Shown in pieces: positions 45,943-57,636 of a DNA stretch of 64,000 nucleotides (position 1 is its first letter; every line of letters starts with the position of its first letter). The stretch comes from Bombus terrestris (lineage: Eukaryota > Arthropoda > Insecta > Hymenoptera > Apidae). Both the position numbers and the translations under genes were made by a program. The DNA lies in NCBI RefSeq assembly GCF_910591885.1, contig NC_063281.1:10027200-10091199 (forward strand). The letters are read 5' to 3'. The notes below the pieces were generated by a model, which worked only from the letters and a program-made list of their open reading frames with translations, was not told where the DNA came from and ran no database searches.

Positions 45943-48174
45943 GGTGCGACGCCCGGCGCCCTCGTTCATCCGTGAAACCCGGCCGCTGCATCCCGCCAGT
46001 CGCGAGTCCTAATGCGTTATTCTCGCGATTACATCCTCTTACCCTTCGACCACCGTTCCGACTAATCCTTGACATTTTTTCCTAACGAAATTCCACTGGA
46101 ATAATTCCCTAACGGAAGTTGTTGGAAATTAATTTGATTCTCTAGCCGAGCAAACGTAGTGGAACGTTTCACATTTATTGGCAAGTTTTAAGAAGTTTCT
46201 ATATTTTTATGAGAATATCGTAGAACCGTTTCGGACTCTCCGTCTTCTCTGCACATTTTTACGTCGATCTATGTCTTCGAAATGAAAATTTGATAAGAAA
46301 ACCGATACTTGAATTATTGATCATTCTCAACCTTATTTCTCATTCTTATTCTTATAAATTAATGATACGTTTACTTAAATTACTGCTCGTTCACAGACCA
46401 ATAATTATCAACGTTTTACGAACTTCGTCGTGAATTCCTTGAAAAATATACAATTTGTATACGCGTTTGGATGCTCAAGATAAGGATCAAAGCATTCGCC
46501 TGTTTCTCTCTCGCACAAAACCGCGAAAGAATTCGCTAATCGAAGATTCGCGGCAACCGAAGAGATTCCAGCGCGCCAAGCAATTTCCCAAAGTGTCAGG
46601 CAAGGTAGGCGAGCGTAGAGAATCGAAAGTTTCCTGGTGAATCCGGAGGACGCGTCCCTCAGTCGCTACATAACACGCGTTTCACAGTCTAAGCGGCTGT
46701 CGAGCGAATTCTTGCACGAATCGGCGGGACGCTTTGTTCGACAACTAGCTGGAGGCGACGCTATCGAAAGACGGGGTTTGCGCGGCAGAAGGATCGATCC
46801 TTCCTCTCTGTCCTCCCTGTTTCCCTCTTCTGGTTCGCGCGGTATAGCCGGCGTCGCCCGCTCACGGCCGCTCATCCTACGGCAGAGGAAATGAAATCCC
46901 GTCCGGGATGCGATTCGCGCGACGTTTGTCCCGTTATTAGATCAACGTTACTCCGTGAGAGCTGCCGCCTCGATAGAAAGAGAGAAGAGAGAAAGAGAGA
47001 GAGAGGGAGGAGAAAGATAGAAAGAGAGAAATAGGAAATATCGTTCTCCTTTCCTCCCACGATGGTCGTGGAATACGTCTTTCGCATTTCAAAGCGTATC
47101 CCGCCTTCCGGCCGATACTTCCTGCGAAAATCGCTCCACTCTCCTACCCATCCACGGCTTGCACAGTAATCAATCGAGGGGACGAGCGGAGAAACTGTCT
47201 GTCGACGCGTTCTTTTTCCCGAGATATTCCAAAGCACCACGTACAGGACTTTCCTCCCCTCGAGTCGACGTTTAATAGAATCGAATACTTCGTTTTTATT
47301 AGCCAACAGTGTCGTTCATTTCGATGCTCCGCTGTCTCGATAATTTCTTTCAAGTCCTTTCGCTCTATTTGTTTTTGGGAACTGTGTCTGATTAACAGCC
47401 TTATGTCGACAGTCGGCTACTTCGACTTTCTGTTTCTCCTTCGTGTTCCTCCTTTACGTTCTTTGGATATCATACTTGTACGTTGATTTTGTTTTTCGAA
47501 GCTAAATTGCGTGAAACAGATTTCAAGCATCCATTGAATCTTCCAACAGGATTATAACTTTGGTAACCACGTGAAACATGATAATTTATAACACAATGAT
47601 TTGTAAAAAAAAAATCGTGAAGTATTAATAAAATACGTAAATTTGGAAAACGATGTTACACCCTGTTTCGATCGTTTCACGTTCTCTCGCGCTAAGGACA
47701 AGCTTCGTGTTCCTTATATTTCTTTTTTCAATAACTTCTCAGCGAAGAATGATCGATGCCTAAAGCTTCTAAAGGTCACCATGGAAGGACATTGCTGTGG
47801 GCATACACCAAGGTCAACGTTATTGAAATTCACTTTGTACTAATTAACCTTGTTTGGTAATCAGGATACCTGAGTTGCCATATAAAACACTCAATAATTA
47901 GATGATTCATAGACGAAATTCTTAAACAAAATCATTCGAATGCTAATCTAACCGCGTAAATTCCAAGAACAATATTTATATCTTCCCATTTACGTAATCG
48001 ATCAATCTGGCTTTGGAATTTGTAAGCTATCTAACGAAGCAAATTTTCTATGTTCTATGGGAATCGTTGTATATCTACTAATGTTAAAAATAAGTGTCAT
48101 ATTTTACAAACTTCTCGTATTTTTTATTCACAATAATTTATTTTTTATTTACAACTTTCTCGTATTTTACAAGC
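45943..48174. other. Non-coding DNA, AT-rich with a CpG-richer middle
   Basis: 46080-46460 is AT-rich. 46470-46960 is CpG-richer with frames open on both strands. A GA-rich tract follows at 46974-47040. 47460-48170 is AT-rich with repeated CTCGTATTTT strings at 48114 and 48159. No gene recognised. Confidence 0.55.
46974..47040. repeat. GA-rich imperfect microsatellite
   Basis: Interrupted GAGA and AGGAG units, almost pure purine on the plus strand for about 65 bases. Confidence 0.8.
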
Positions 48175-48207
48175 TTGTTTGTTAACAAGCAACTTGTTAA
48201 CAAACAA
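48175..48207. other. Perfect 15 bp inverted repeat, 3 bp loop
   Basis: TTGTTTGTTAACAAG (48175-48189) and CTTGTTAACAAACAA (48193-48207) are exact reverse complements separated by CAA. Each arm contains TTGTTAAC, itself nearly palindromic. It may extrude as a cruciform or be a dyad site with two forkhead-like TGTTTGT motifs. Confidence 0.7.
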
Positions 48208-49850
48208 TGAGCTATGGCTTGAACTTTCTAAAGATTACTCAGGACGATTTCTACGACACATATGTCAAGATCAACTGACTCCCCTAAAAGGAATAATTGC
48301 CAAAAATCTTTGATTTTTTTTTATTACGATAGGACAGCGTCCTCTTAACGAGTCAGAACCTCGAAACCGATTTTCGCGGTGAGGAACGCGGCTTGGATCG
48401 TCGGCGCGCATTTACCACCTGCATCGGGCCGAATTAATAGTTCGCTGTGCCGCGAAACCCGTAAATAATGCCTCCTGACAGCCGGAGCCGAACGTCGATG
48501 AATAACGAGCCACGGAGCCTTCGACTTCGAATTTTTTCTCTTTTCTTTCCGTGCGGTGTGAGCGCGCGCCCGCCCGGACCACACGCGCGTTCCCCGCGCG
48601 ATGTGTGCAAGACAACCGGCTCGTATATAACCTTTTATGCGCTGACGAAACACGCGGAGAGGACGCGAGTCGATCGGTCGTGGAGGAAAATCCAGAGGTA
48701 CAAAAAAAATACGCCGCCGAATCGGTAGAAAAATCCTGAAAGCAAGGGGAAGGAAACGCGAGGGAGAGAAGAAGAGAGAGAGAGAGAGAGAGAGAAAACG
48801 CGACTGACACGCGTGCAAACGTATGCACGTTATTGCACATGCGCGTGTGCGCGGCGAACAAAGCTCGTCTCCGATGAACTCCTCCACGTGAACGCGGAAC
48901 TCGACGCATCGATACAGGAAACGACGCGATATACCGCGAAAAACCAAAGAGAAACTTGCGTGCACACGCGAGCACGGACGTGTGACCATAGAGCGAACCG
49001 ACGATGACGTGTACGCGCCGTCGTGAATATTTGAAGAGATATCCTGCCGCTTTCTCACCCTTCCTTTTCCCTGCCGTTGGACGTTATCGCAATTTTTCAC
49101 GTGGGTGTCCGCGAACACGTGTTCCCGCGCCTCGTTTCCGATCGATGCCAGCCAGCCTCTTCTTCGAATTGACTTTTCACGGTTCCGAGCTGCGGGAAGA
49201 TTCAATGAGACAGCTTCTTCTCTGTTCTATCGTTAGACACGCGTTAGGCTATGGTTACAGTGAATGCGTGGTGTGACGAACACGAGTACGTGAGAACGAT
49301 CGAGTATACGCTGTGGTTCTAAATCGATGGTACAAGCGAAAGATTCAGCGAGATTCTATGAATCGAAGCAAGACAAAAATCGAGGAAGAGAAGATCGCGT
49401 TGGAAGCTTCGTTGCTCCCACTGGCTGAGGTGTTGATAATATTAGTCTGAACATTGAGAAAGTGACACAAGCCAACTATTGTATATAAATGTTATGAAAA
49501 ATATTATTGCAAAGGCACATATTCGTGAAGCAGCTAGAGATCATGTCTCACCTGATTGAAATAATTGAACGAATTATCGTTGAAAAATATATACCTATAT
49601 TGTTTCATCTAAGATTAAAGACAAAGCGGTGAACTTCTTCTACGCCACCCTGTACATGGATTCTTACGCGTGAATGCATTTCGGTGTTCAGGTGTTTCAT
49701 TCATTAAAACACATAGCCTCAAGAGACGGGACGCTTTCTACTTGTGATTAGAACAGGTAGAAATTTACGAGAGGCTCGACTATTCGCGTTTCCTTCACGG
49801 TCTTCGCGACAGCGGACGTTGTCAGATAGAACTTATAATATTCGCTATTG
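48208..49850. other. CpG-rich block with the longest open frame in the window
   Basis: A 286-codon minus-strand frame (48345-49205) spans the GA microsatellite at 48774-48795. Its translation is dominated by Arg, Ser, Leu and Phe, with an SLSLSLFF-type run from the repeat. A second minus frame (48412-48975) and plus-strand frames overlap it in other phases, and no domain or signal is visible. High CpG with few stops explains it better than a gene. Confidence 0.5.
48774..48795. repeat. GA dinucleotide microsatellite
   Basis: Eleven GA units within a longer purine tract (48745-48799). Confidence 0.9.
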
Positions 49851-49955
49851 ACTAAGCTGAAACTCGGTTAAAGATTCCATGGCTGTACACCGGCAACAAT
49901 GATAGGTTAGAAGCCAGGGAAAAGAAGAAGAGGATGAAGAGGAGAAGAGAAAAAA

Positions 49956-49985
49956 ATGGCGAAGGCAAGATATGGTCAAGAGAAG
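49956..49985 (+). other. Candidate first coding exon (10 codons), unproven
   Basis: An ATG at 49956 has a strong insect start context (AAAAAAATGGCG). It is followed by an open ten-codon stretch (MAKARYGQEK) ending AAG|GTAAGC, a good splice donor, at 49986. A purine-rich leader (49918-49950) precedes it. No promoter motif or following exon could be linked, and the peptide is too short to assign. Chance co-occurrence in purine-rich DNA is quite possible. Confidence 0.15.
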
Positions 49986-51792
49986 GTAAGCATCGTGCCA
50001 AGGTTAAGTCGGCAGAGAAAGAGGAAGGAAGACAAGCAGAAGAAAAGTGAATGATGGGACTATAATGACGGAGCCTTCTCCTAATTCCAGTCGACACCTC
50101 TCTCTTCCTCCTTCGTCTTCGACACCTCTGGAACGAGACGGAATAATTCACGTGGTGGAAAGGGAGATGGAGAACGAGAGGATCAGAAGCTACAAGAGAG
50201 AACTGGGGAGAATCTTCTCCCTTGCTGTCTCCTGCCCTCTTTCCTTCTCTCCCTTCGTTCCTCTATTCTTCGCCGCTCTCGTCGGGGATTAATAACGGCC
50301 TACCATTGTTGCCATGGCAACTCTCGAAGCGTTAAAAACTCCTCGGCCCTAACCCTGATCGTTCGCTTAAAGTTTCACGGCGAAAGGGTTGAAGTCACCC
50401 TTCGAACGATCTCGATGGACGCGGCGATGACTCCTGGACTGGTCGTTACGCGTCATCTACGACGATCGCGGTGATCTTTAACGATTCGGAATGATATTAA
50501 CTCTACTACGTTCTTTCGGTCATATCCAATCCACTTATGTATATTGTCCTAACCTGTTAAAAAATATCTTCAGTTTGGACAAAACACGAAGAAACTCTTA
50601 TCGTTACGTGTGATTTTTCGTTTCGATTTTTCATGTGGAATAAAAATTCGAGAGGTATGTTTCACCTGCCTTACAGGCTGCTAATTAACGTAATTATCCG
50701 TGGATGAAAAAACAACACGGGGCAAAAGAGCGTTAACGTCGGATGACCGTAACGGAAGCTGGTCCTCTCGTTGCGCAAAGGCTCAAAGGAATCGCGATAC
50801 CAAAGAAAAAGGGTTCGTTCTTGCAGGGTGAATCGGAAGGAAGGATTCGCATAAATCCATCCTCTGACTTACTCGGAACCACCCTACAAGCGGGCCATGA
50901 ATATTGATCAGCTCCATTCTCTCCGTACATCGTCCTACTCTCACGCGCTGCGTCCTTCCATCAGGACTCTCCTTTCTCGTCCTTTCCACCCTCTCATCCA
51001 GGCCCTCCTTGTTTTCTCCTTCTTCTTATGCGGCCTCCTGTCCTGTGACCTGGCAAACAACGAACTCTATTTACGATAGACTTTATCTTGACGTGATCTA
51101 GTTATGCCAGGCACGACCCGCTATGCCAGATCATTGTATGGGATCACCCCTGATCATTGAATCTTATTCTATCATTCGTCCATCGTGTCGTAGCGAGGAA
51201 CACGTATTTTTCAGCGGTACATCCATTACAGCCGAAGCTTCAGGACCTTGGATCAATTCGATGTAGCTTTTGACTATAATCGATCGAATCGTATGTTTCT
51301 ATCGCCAGAAAATGTCTTAAGTTTGAGAAAAATACGATAGGATCTTCGTTTTAGTTTCCTACGAAGAATTTTCATAAAATAAGATAGCGAAGAGAAGATG
51401 AAAGTTAAAGATCTTCATAAAGAACACAGTTAATCCTGCGCGGTTCCATGCATCTGAAATGGCCATTATTTATATTAGCACGAAGAGCCAAAGAAAACCT
51501 ACACGAGGATGCTTACCGTCCCACACGAGATTTCACGAATGTTTGAACCACTTGCCTCTCTCCGCGCAAGTGGAACATCGCCAGAGGCGGTTTATCCAGC
51601 AATAACGCTAAACATCCAAAATGAAGTAGCACGTGTGCAATCCAGATTGGTAGACGTCGTGCAAGACGAACATACTGTATCTATTCGTCGCGACGAGCGC
51701 TGCGACGCAAGAGACGGATGGATGGCACGAGCGTGTGTACGAGCGAGAAAAAGGGTTCCGCGAGGCAGAGAGTATCAACGAAAAGCGACATG
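49986..51792. other. Mixed non-coding DNA
   Basis: GC-richer at 50050-50480 and 50700-51060, with overlapping short frames on both strands. AT-rich at 50490-50700 and 51230-51480. Nothing recognised. Confidence 0.55.
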
Positions 51793-51831
51793 AAGAGAGA
51801 AAGAGAGAGAGAGAGAGAAAGAGAAGGAGAG
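51793..51831. repeat. GA-rich microsatellite
   Basis: Interrupted GA run of about 39 bases. It causes the SLSLSLSL-type run in minus-strand frames here. Confidence 0.85.
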
Positions 51832-52120
51832 AACGCGTGGATCCACAGACGTATGCACACACGTGCACCACACGGGGGCAACGTAGACGAGTCCGTACGA
51901 GAAGGTAGTTCAGTTCCGGTCCGGGCCATTAGTTGATGAGCTACCTCGTTTCCATCCCCTCTCGTAGGCCACGCTAGCGGCAACCACCCCCTCCTAACCC
52001 GTCCGACGTTCCACCTACATCCCACACCACCCACGAGAGGCCCTGAAAAGCTCGCGTGGCATTGTGGGATCTATTATTGCCCTCCTGGACTTACATGTTT
52101 CGATGCAACGGCAGCAAACT

Positions 52121-52182
52121 CAGCCAGCCAACCAGCCAACCACCCAACCAGTCAGCCAGACGAACGAACGAACGAACGAACG
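52121..52182. repeat. Compound tetranucleotide repeat, CCAR then CGAA
   Basis: CCAG/CCAA units (52121-52158) run into five CGAA units (52161-52181). Plus-strand frames read it as PANQPTTQPV and NERTNER strings, minus-strand frames as RSFVRSF, so they are repeat artefacts. Confidence 0.8.
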
Positions 52183-55100
52183 GATGGACGTACCGACAGA
52201 CACACGGGGAAAATCCAGCTCCCCGCTAGCCGACACACCGCTTCGTCGATTTCCAACAGCCAGAGGAACTCTGTGTTCTCCCTTTCTGCCTGCGTTTGCT
52301 CGCTCGCACGCTGAAATCCGGTGTACCAGTCGTGTATCGTAAAACGCGGGATCCCCCCCTCTAGTTACTGCGAAAGTCGTAACAACAAGGCTCACAGGCT
52401 CCGCTTCCACACGCACATGAAGCCAGATTATACCAGGAATCTGCATTATCACTCGTACGTTACAAGACCGCGGTTTCGCGGGTACTCGCTTCCCGATTTT
52501 GATGGGATCGTCACTTAATTGTGATGGGTCCCGACGCTTTCATTTAGCCGAGGCTTGTACGGTTTTCGGCTGCTCCATTTCACACCGACGTGTCTTTCAC
52601 TGACGAGCAGGTCAAGGGTGGCTTTTTTCATCCTCGTCCGCGTGATTTACCCCTTTTTTCGGCTCGCGTTCGACTTTCTTCTCTGTGAAGGTACACGTTA
52701 CACGTACGTGTTTTGTGGTTTGTGTTTATCGTGCTTGTTTACTCTTATTTTATCGAAGACACATGGAAGACTGGCCTCGACGACGAAACCTACCAGAATG
52801 GCAGACAATACTTCCGGTCGCCGGTGGTTCTTAAAGATAGCGATAAGCCCATAAACGCAAACACGGCCGAAGCTACAGAGAGATGGATGCACGGCGTGGC
52901 ACAAAGTCGTTGAAAAAAGAGAAAAACGAGGCGGTCCCGGCGGGAGGGATGGAGAAAGAGAAAGCGGCAGCAAGGCATTCAGCGCATTCACGGGGAAGAA
53001 CTCTGCACGAACGAGCGAGCTCGTGAATGAACCAAGTCCCGACCCGGTGTACTACCCCCTAGCCACCCTCGAAACCACCCTATCTCGGGCATTATCGTTA
53101 TTAAACACCTCGAAGGGCCGCCGCCGCCGTAGTAGATCCTCCGAGTTCCAGGAGTCAACTTCAAATCGACGATATTTTTCCTCGGAATCACTCTGTCTCC
53201 TTGGACGAAGGAGACGTGAACCGTGTTGGAGATGCTGAGATCGCGATATACATAGAATGTTTCAAAATTTCTGACGAAAATACTAAAGCGCTTGACGTAG
53301 TAATTAGTTCCAATTTATAACAATTTCGTGATCGTTAAGAGGGATGAAAATTCGGAGGTACAATTTCAGGGCAGGCCATATTTATCCAACGGGATAACAC
53401 GAGGATTTTCGAGTCTCGAAATCCTATCTCACCACTCAAGACAGCCGCCATTGTTTCGAAGAAGGCTGGTCTGCTCCGCGAACAGTGAAACCAACCCCCT
53501 TAACCGTAGCATCGGCGAAACGCCGGATGATGTACTGCGCCCCCAGCCCCTTAATTACTGCCGCGTGCAAATTGGAAGGAAAAATTAATCGCAGAAATGA
53601 CTTAGAGCCGTCGGTACGGGAGGAGGGGTGAGCGTGGACGGTGAAGGGAGGTCGAGGGAGAGGGTGGATGAGGAAGCGCACCCGAGGGTCGCACAAAGGG
53701 GATGAAAGGAAGTCCGGGGCAATTAGAATGATGCCCTTTGCACGGTCTTCCTCGCTCAACCTCTCTCCATACTTTCACCCCCTCCGCCGCTATACCGTCT
53801 TCCTTCTTTCCACCCCCTCGACTAAAATCATAGAGCGGTCTTCCTCCGTACGCGAAACGAAGAAACGACTGTTCGATGAAAAACGAGTGATTAAAACTGT
53901 CTTACACAGCATAAAATATAATATAGTAAGTAGTATGTGTTGTTAGTCACGGTTTTAGGAAATTAGATAAGAAATTTTCTTTCTCTACTGTGCATTCTTC
54001 GTTGTTCCGAACATTATTAAGCAGAAATTTTAGGTTCAAATAGAATCGCTTGAAGCTGACTTTCCTCAGAATATATCAATGATATATCAACGATACTGTA
54101 TGCTGTCATGCACTATCGCCTAGATAGACGCCTATAAAACGCTGACATACGTAAATTCTGCGGAAAATTTTGGTTTCCATTTCACGATACGTCGTCTGTG
54201 AATCGATAATTATGAGTTTCCTAAAGAATTTCTTTATATGGCACATAGAGAACTCGAGAACTCTCCATGGGAGAACTCGAGGAGCCTATCTTCGCGGAGT
54301 CTCCGTTCCTCTAAACAATCGCTCGTGGTATCGACAAATTTTCCGAAAAATACGTAACAAATCGCCACGGAGCTCGTGTACAAAGTAGCGGCAAGGGTAG
54401 GAGGCGGCCGCGGGGGAGGGGAGTGTGGATGGACATTTAATCTCGATTTCGGGGTCGACCGCCGATCGACGTCACCCTCGTCGTCAGTAGAAGGCCTCTG
54501 TCATATCTCCGGGGGATGATTCGACGTGACAGCTCTCCCTGGAGGGTTGTGCGTTGCCCTGCTAGCAACACCACAACCACCACCCCCTTCACCCTCTGAT
54601 AGAAAAGGCGGCGCACACCACTGCCGTAGGCGGCAATATACGTCGTGACGTCCGCGGATTCTTCGCATGCCACCCTTCCACCTCTGACGACTACCCTTCG
54701 ATGTATAAGGTTTAATGACGTATAAACTATGCGCCGGATTAGCAACGCGGTTATGCCCCATGGTAGTTCCACCCTATGAGGCGCTATAAGACGCGCCTAT
54801 GGGGCTACTCGTGACCGCGTTGATGGACAAGGGTGAACCACACCCCTCGTGGACGATTTTTTCGCGCTAGTGTGTTGCTTCGTTTACGAGCACAAGGACA
54901 TACATAGATGCGGCCGTTATCGCGAAAATTAACGAGAAAAGTGCGAGGATGGAGATCGTTGATTTAGCCGTGGTACGAACATAGGTATGTAGAGAAGACA
55001 ATGAGACAAATTCGAAGCTGGGTTTTTTTTTTTCGAACTGTGGCAGCGGCAGACACGACCCTTTCATTCCGCACCGAAAACGTCACGTATTGTAAAATAA

Positions 55101-57590
55101 AAAATTGAACGCAGCGTGCAACGCGGCAAGGCTTTTTTCTCCGGTCGAGAAGACAACGAAAGCGAAATATGGAAAACGCGAGCCACGGAACAAAAACCCG
55201 AATAGATAGATACCTGTCGGACGCACGTGCAACTCGCTGTAGAAAAAAAAATCAAGGAATACGGTACAACTGCTACATGACACGGGGTTAATGTAGCAAC
55301 CGGGCTCTATCCGTAGAAATGCACGCAGTCGATGTTTTACAAAATACGCCTGTAATTATTTAGATTACCAATGCATTCACGAACCAGGAATTTCCATCGG
55401 TTGCCGAGCTCCATCGCGAATCGCTTGAAAAATGGACACGTGTACCGTGTAATAAAGACGAGGAATTTGGAACGGACAGTTTAGAAAATAATTATCACGA
55501 AGAATAACTAGTAGAATAATTACCATACATATTAACACATCTACTGATATTTCATACAAATCAAATGCTTTTATTATTAACGATGCATCTAGTGTGCGAT
55601 AAATACGTTCGAGTTTACCGACAAATGTAACAAGTACTAACTGTCTCAATACCCACGTCATTCTACGTAGTGCAATTACTAATACTATTCCCTATAAAGG
55701 ATAAAAAATATATCTTCTCCATCCTTTGCCAAAAATGCAACAAATCCTTAACGTTTTGCTCGAGTCTCCCACAAGCTACATTGCCGAAGAGTTACACACA
55801 AGGCGTTGCTTTTACACCTCATCAAACGTTCAATCCCCTATGTCATCAGATTCGAAGGCAGTTTGAGAAATCTCGGCCGATAGTTAACGCGCACGAAACA
55901 GGGATAATTAACCGGACAAAAGAAAGCAGTGTCCGAGAGTAAAAGTAATCGCGGGTGTCGGAGTCTCGTTCTGTCTCGCTCGACACGGGGAAAATAGGAC
56001 GACCCCGATGATGGGGATAAAGAGAGCGAGGAAGAGAGGACGAAATGGCACAAAAGGGCCCCGACAATAAAGTCAAGTGGGGCACAATGAGCCGCGGCGT
56101 GAGTACATTGAATGCCATGATCGTCTCATGTAGTCACGGTCCCATGCCTCTTTACCGGTCGTCCTACTACTCGTGTCGCATGGTGTGGCCACGGTGTACG
56201 TCTACAATAGCGTTGATTCAATAACTTGGCCGTGTTACCGATATAGAAAACTATATCGGACGAGGGAGTTTCCCTTACGCGATCCACATCGTGCGATTTT
56301 CGATTTATCGGAACGTTCTTAACGATGCGTCACTTCGATGATAAAGATTCGCCTTGTCATTTAACGTTATCATTAATAGATAACGAGATAGATAATCATT
56401 GAGTCAGCTGATGATTGTGGAATGTTAGAAGATAGGACAAGGGTTATTTGAATCAGAGGAGATATTCTATAAGAAATGACGGTATAAATAAGAAAATAGC
56501 TTGCGGAAGGACTTTGTTACTCGAGTCATCTTCTCTTCGTTCTCGATATTTTTTATTGCTCAATGTAAGGTCATTTTCTCATTGCGTCGTTATCTATCAA
56601 AGTCGACACCGTGTCTCCATATATAGTAAAGTAAATAGATGTATTACTCAAGCTTCGATAATCAGCTAAATATTATTAATTAAAATTCAATCATGAACTT
56701 TGCAGAATAATCAAACTTGATATACGTGTAATAGCTATATACACCACTTTATTTATTATAACGTTTACGCCATTAATTGGTTTCAAGTAGCTATATCAAA
56801 TTTTATATCATTCAATACTACTTTCACGTGATTACAAAAAGGCACCATAGAAATGAGATGTATAGAATCTAACGAAGGATGCTGCGTTCAAATATAATGC
56901 TATGTACAAATACATTTTATAGCCATCGTATATCAAATTCGATTGTTCTATGTAAATTTCGCGATTGAATTTTAAGCTTTAAGATATCGAAGCTTACGTG
57001 GCTCAAATACGGATAACTTCATCTTATCTCTATATGCACGTAGAAACGAAGTTTGGAAATTGAAAATTGCCCATCATATTCATCACAACAGCTTGTTATC
57101 AATCGTCGCATGTTTCCTTTCTTTTTCACCGCGTCGTTTTCCGGTGGCAGCTGATAACGTTATCGCGTAGCTGGTAAAAAAGAAGAAACAGCCAAAGGAC
57201 GTCGACTGAAAACGTCAGGGTGTATTAACACCATTCTATGGCCAACGGCCACGGTGTCCGCATAAAAGCGGCTGTACGCCGATAATCCGACCGATGTCAC
57301 CACATCTATTAAATTACGCACGTACGAATACGCGGCAGGTAGATAAGTGTCGTACGTCGGCGGCGAGTGAGTTTACGGTCGGGAAAATCGCGACAACCTC
57401 CGATTCTTCGGCCCGCAAGAACAGGACCGACGATCACCAGCCTTTTCCGATAAAGGGCAACTCGTCCGGGCTTTGCGTTTTTGTGCAACTCAAGTTCGCT
57501 AGAAGAACCGTTGAAACAACCGGTTGACGTCCGCGTTTTCTAGTCGACGAAACGTTTTCCCGCTCCGAAGCGTGTCTCTTTTTTTATAAC
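52183..57590. other. Long non-coding stretch, GC-richer then mixed
   Basis: 52200-53240 and 53380-53860 are CpG-rich; 53100-53120 has a short CCG run. 53900-54200 is AT-rich, with a possible distant copy of the AT-rich family around 54095-54152. 54380-54860 is GC-rich. 55320-55760 and 56640-57060 are AT-rich. 57130-57540 is CpG-rich and contains GCATAAAAGCGG. Frames up to 117 codons overlap on both strands and show no domain. Confidence 0.5.
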
Positions 57591-57591
57591 G

Positions 57592-57636
57592 GAGAGAAAG
57601 AGAGAGAGAGAAAGAGAGATGGAGGGAGAGAGAGAG
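57592..57636. repeat. GA-rich microsatellite
   Basis: GAGAGAAAGAGAGAGAGAG with AAAG and GGAG interruptions, purine-rich on the plus strand. Confidence 0.85.

Noticed and set aside
48345..49205. 286-codon open frame on the minus strand as a gene
   Set aside because: It spans a GA microsatellite, has Arg/Ser/Leu/Phe-skewed composition with repeat-derived runs, overlaps open frames in other phases, and has no domain I recognise.
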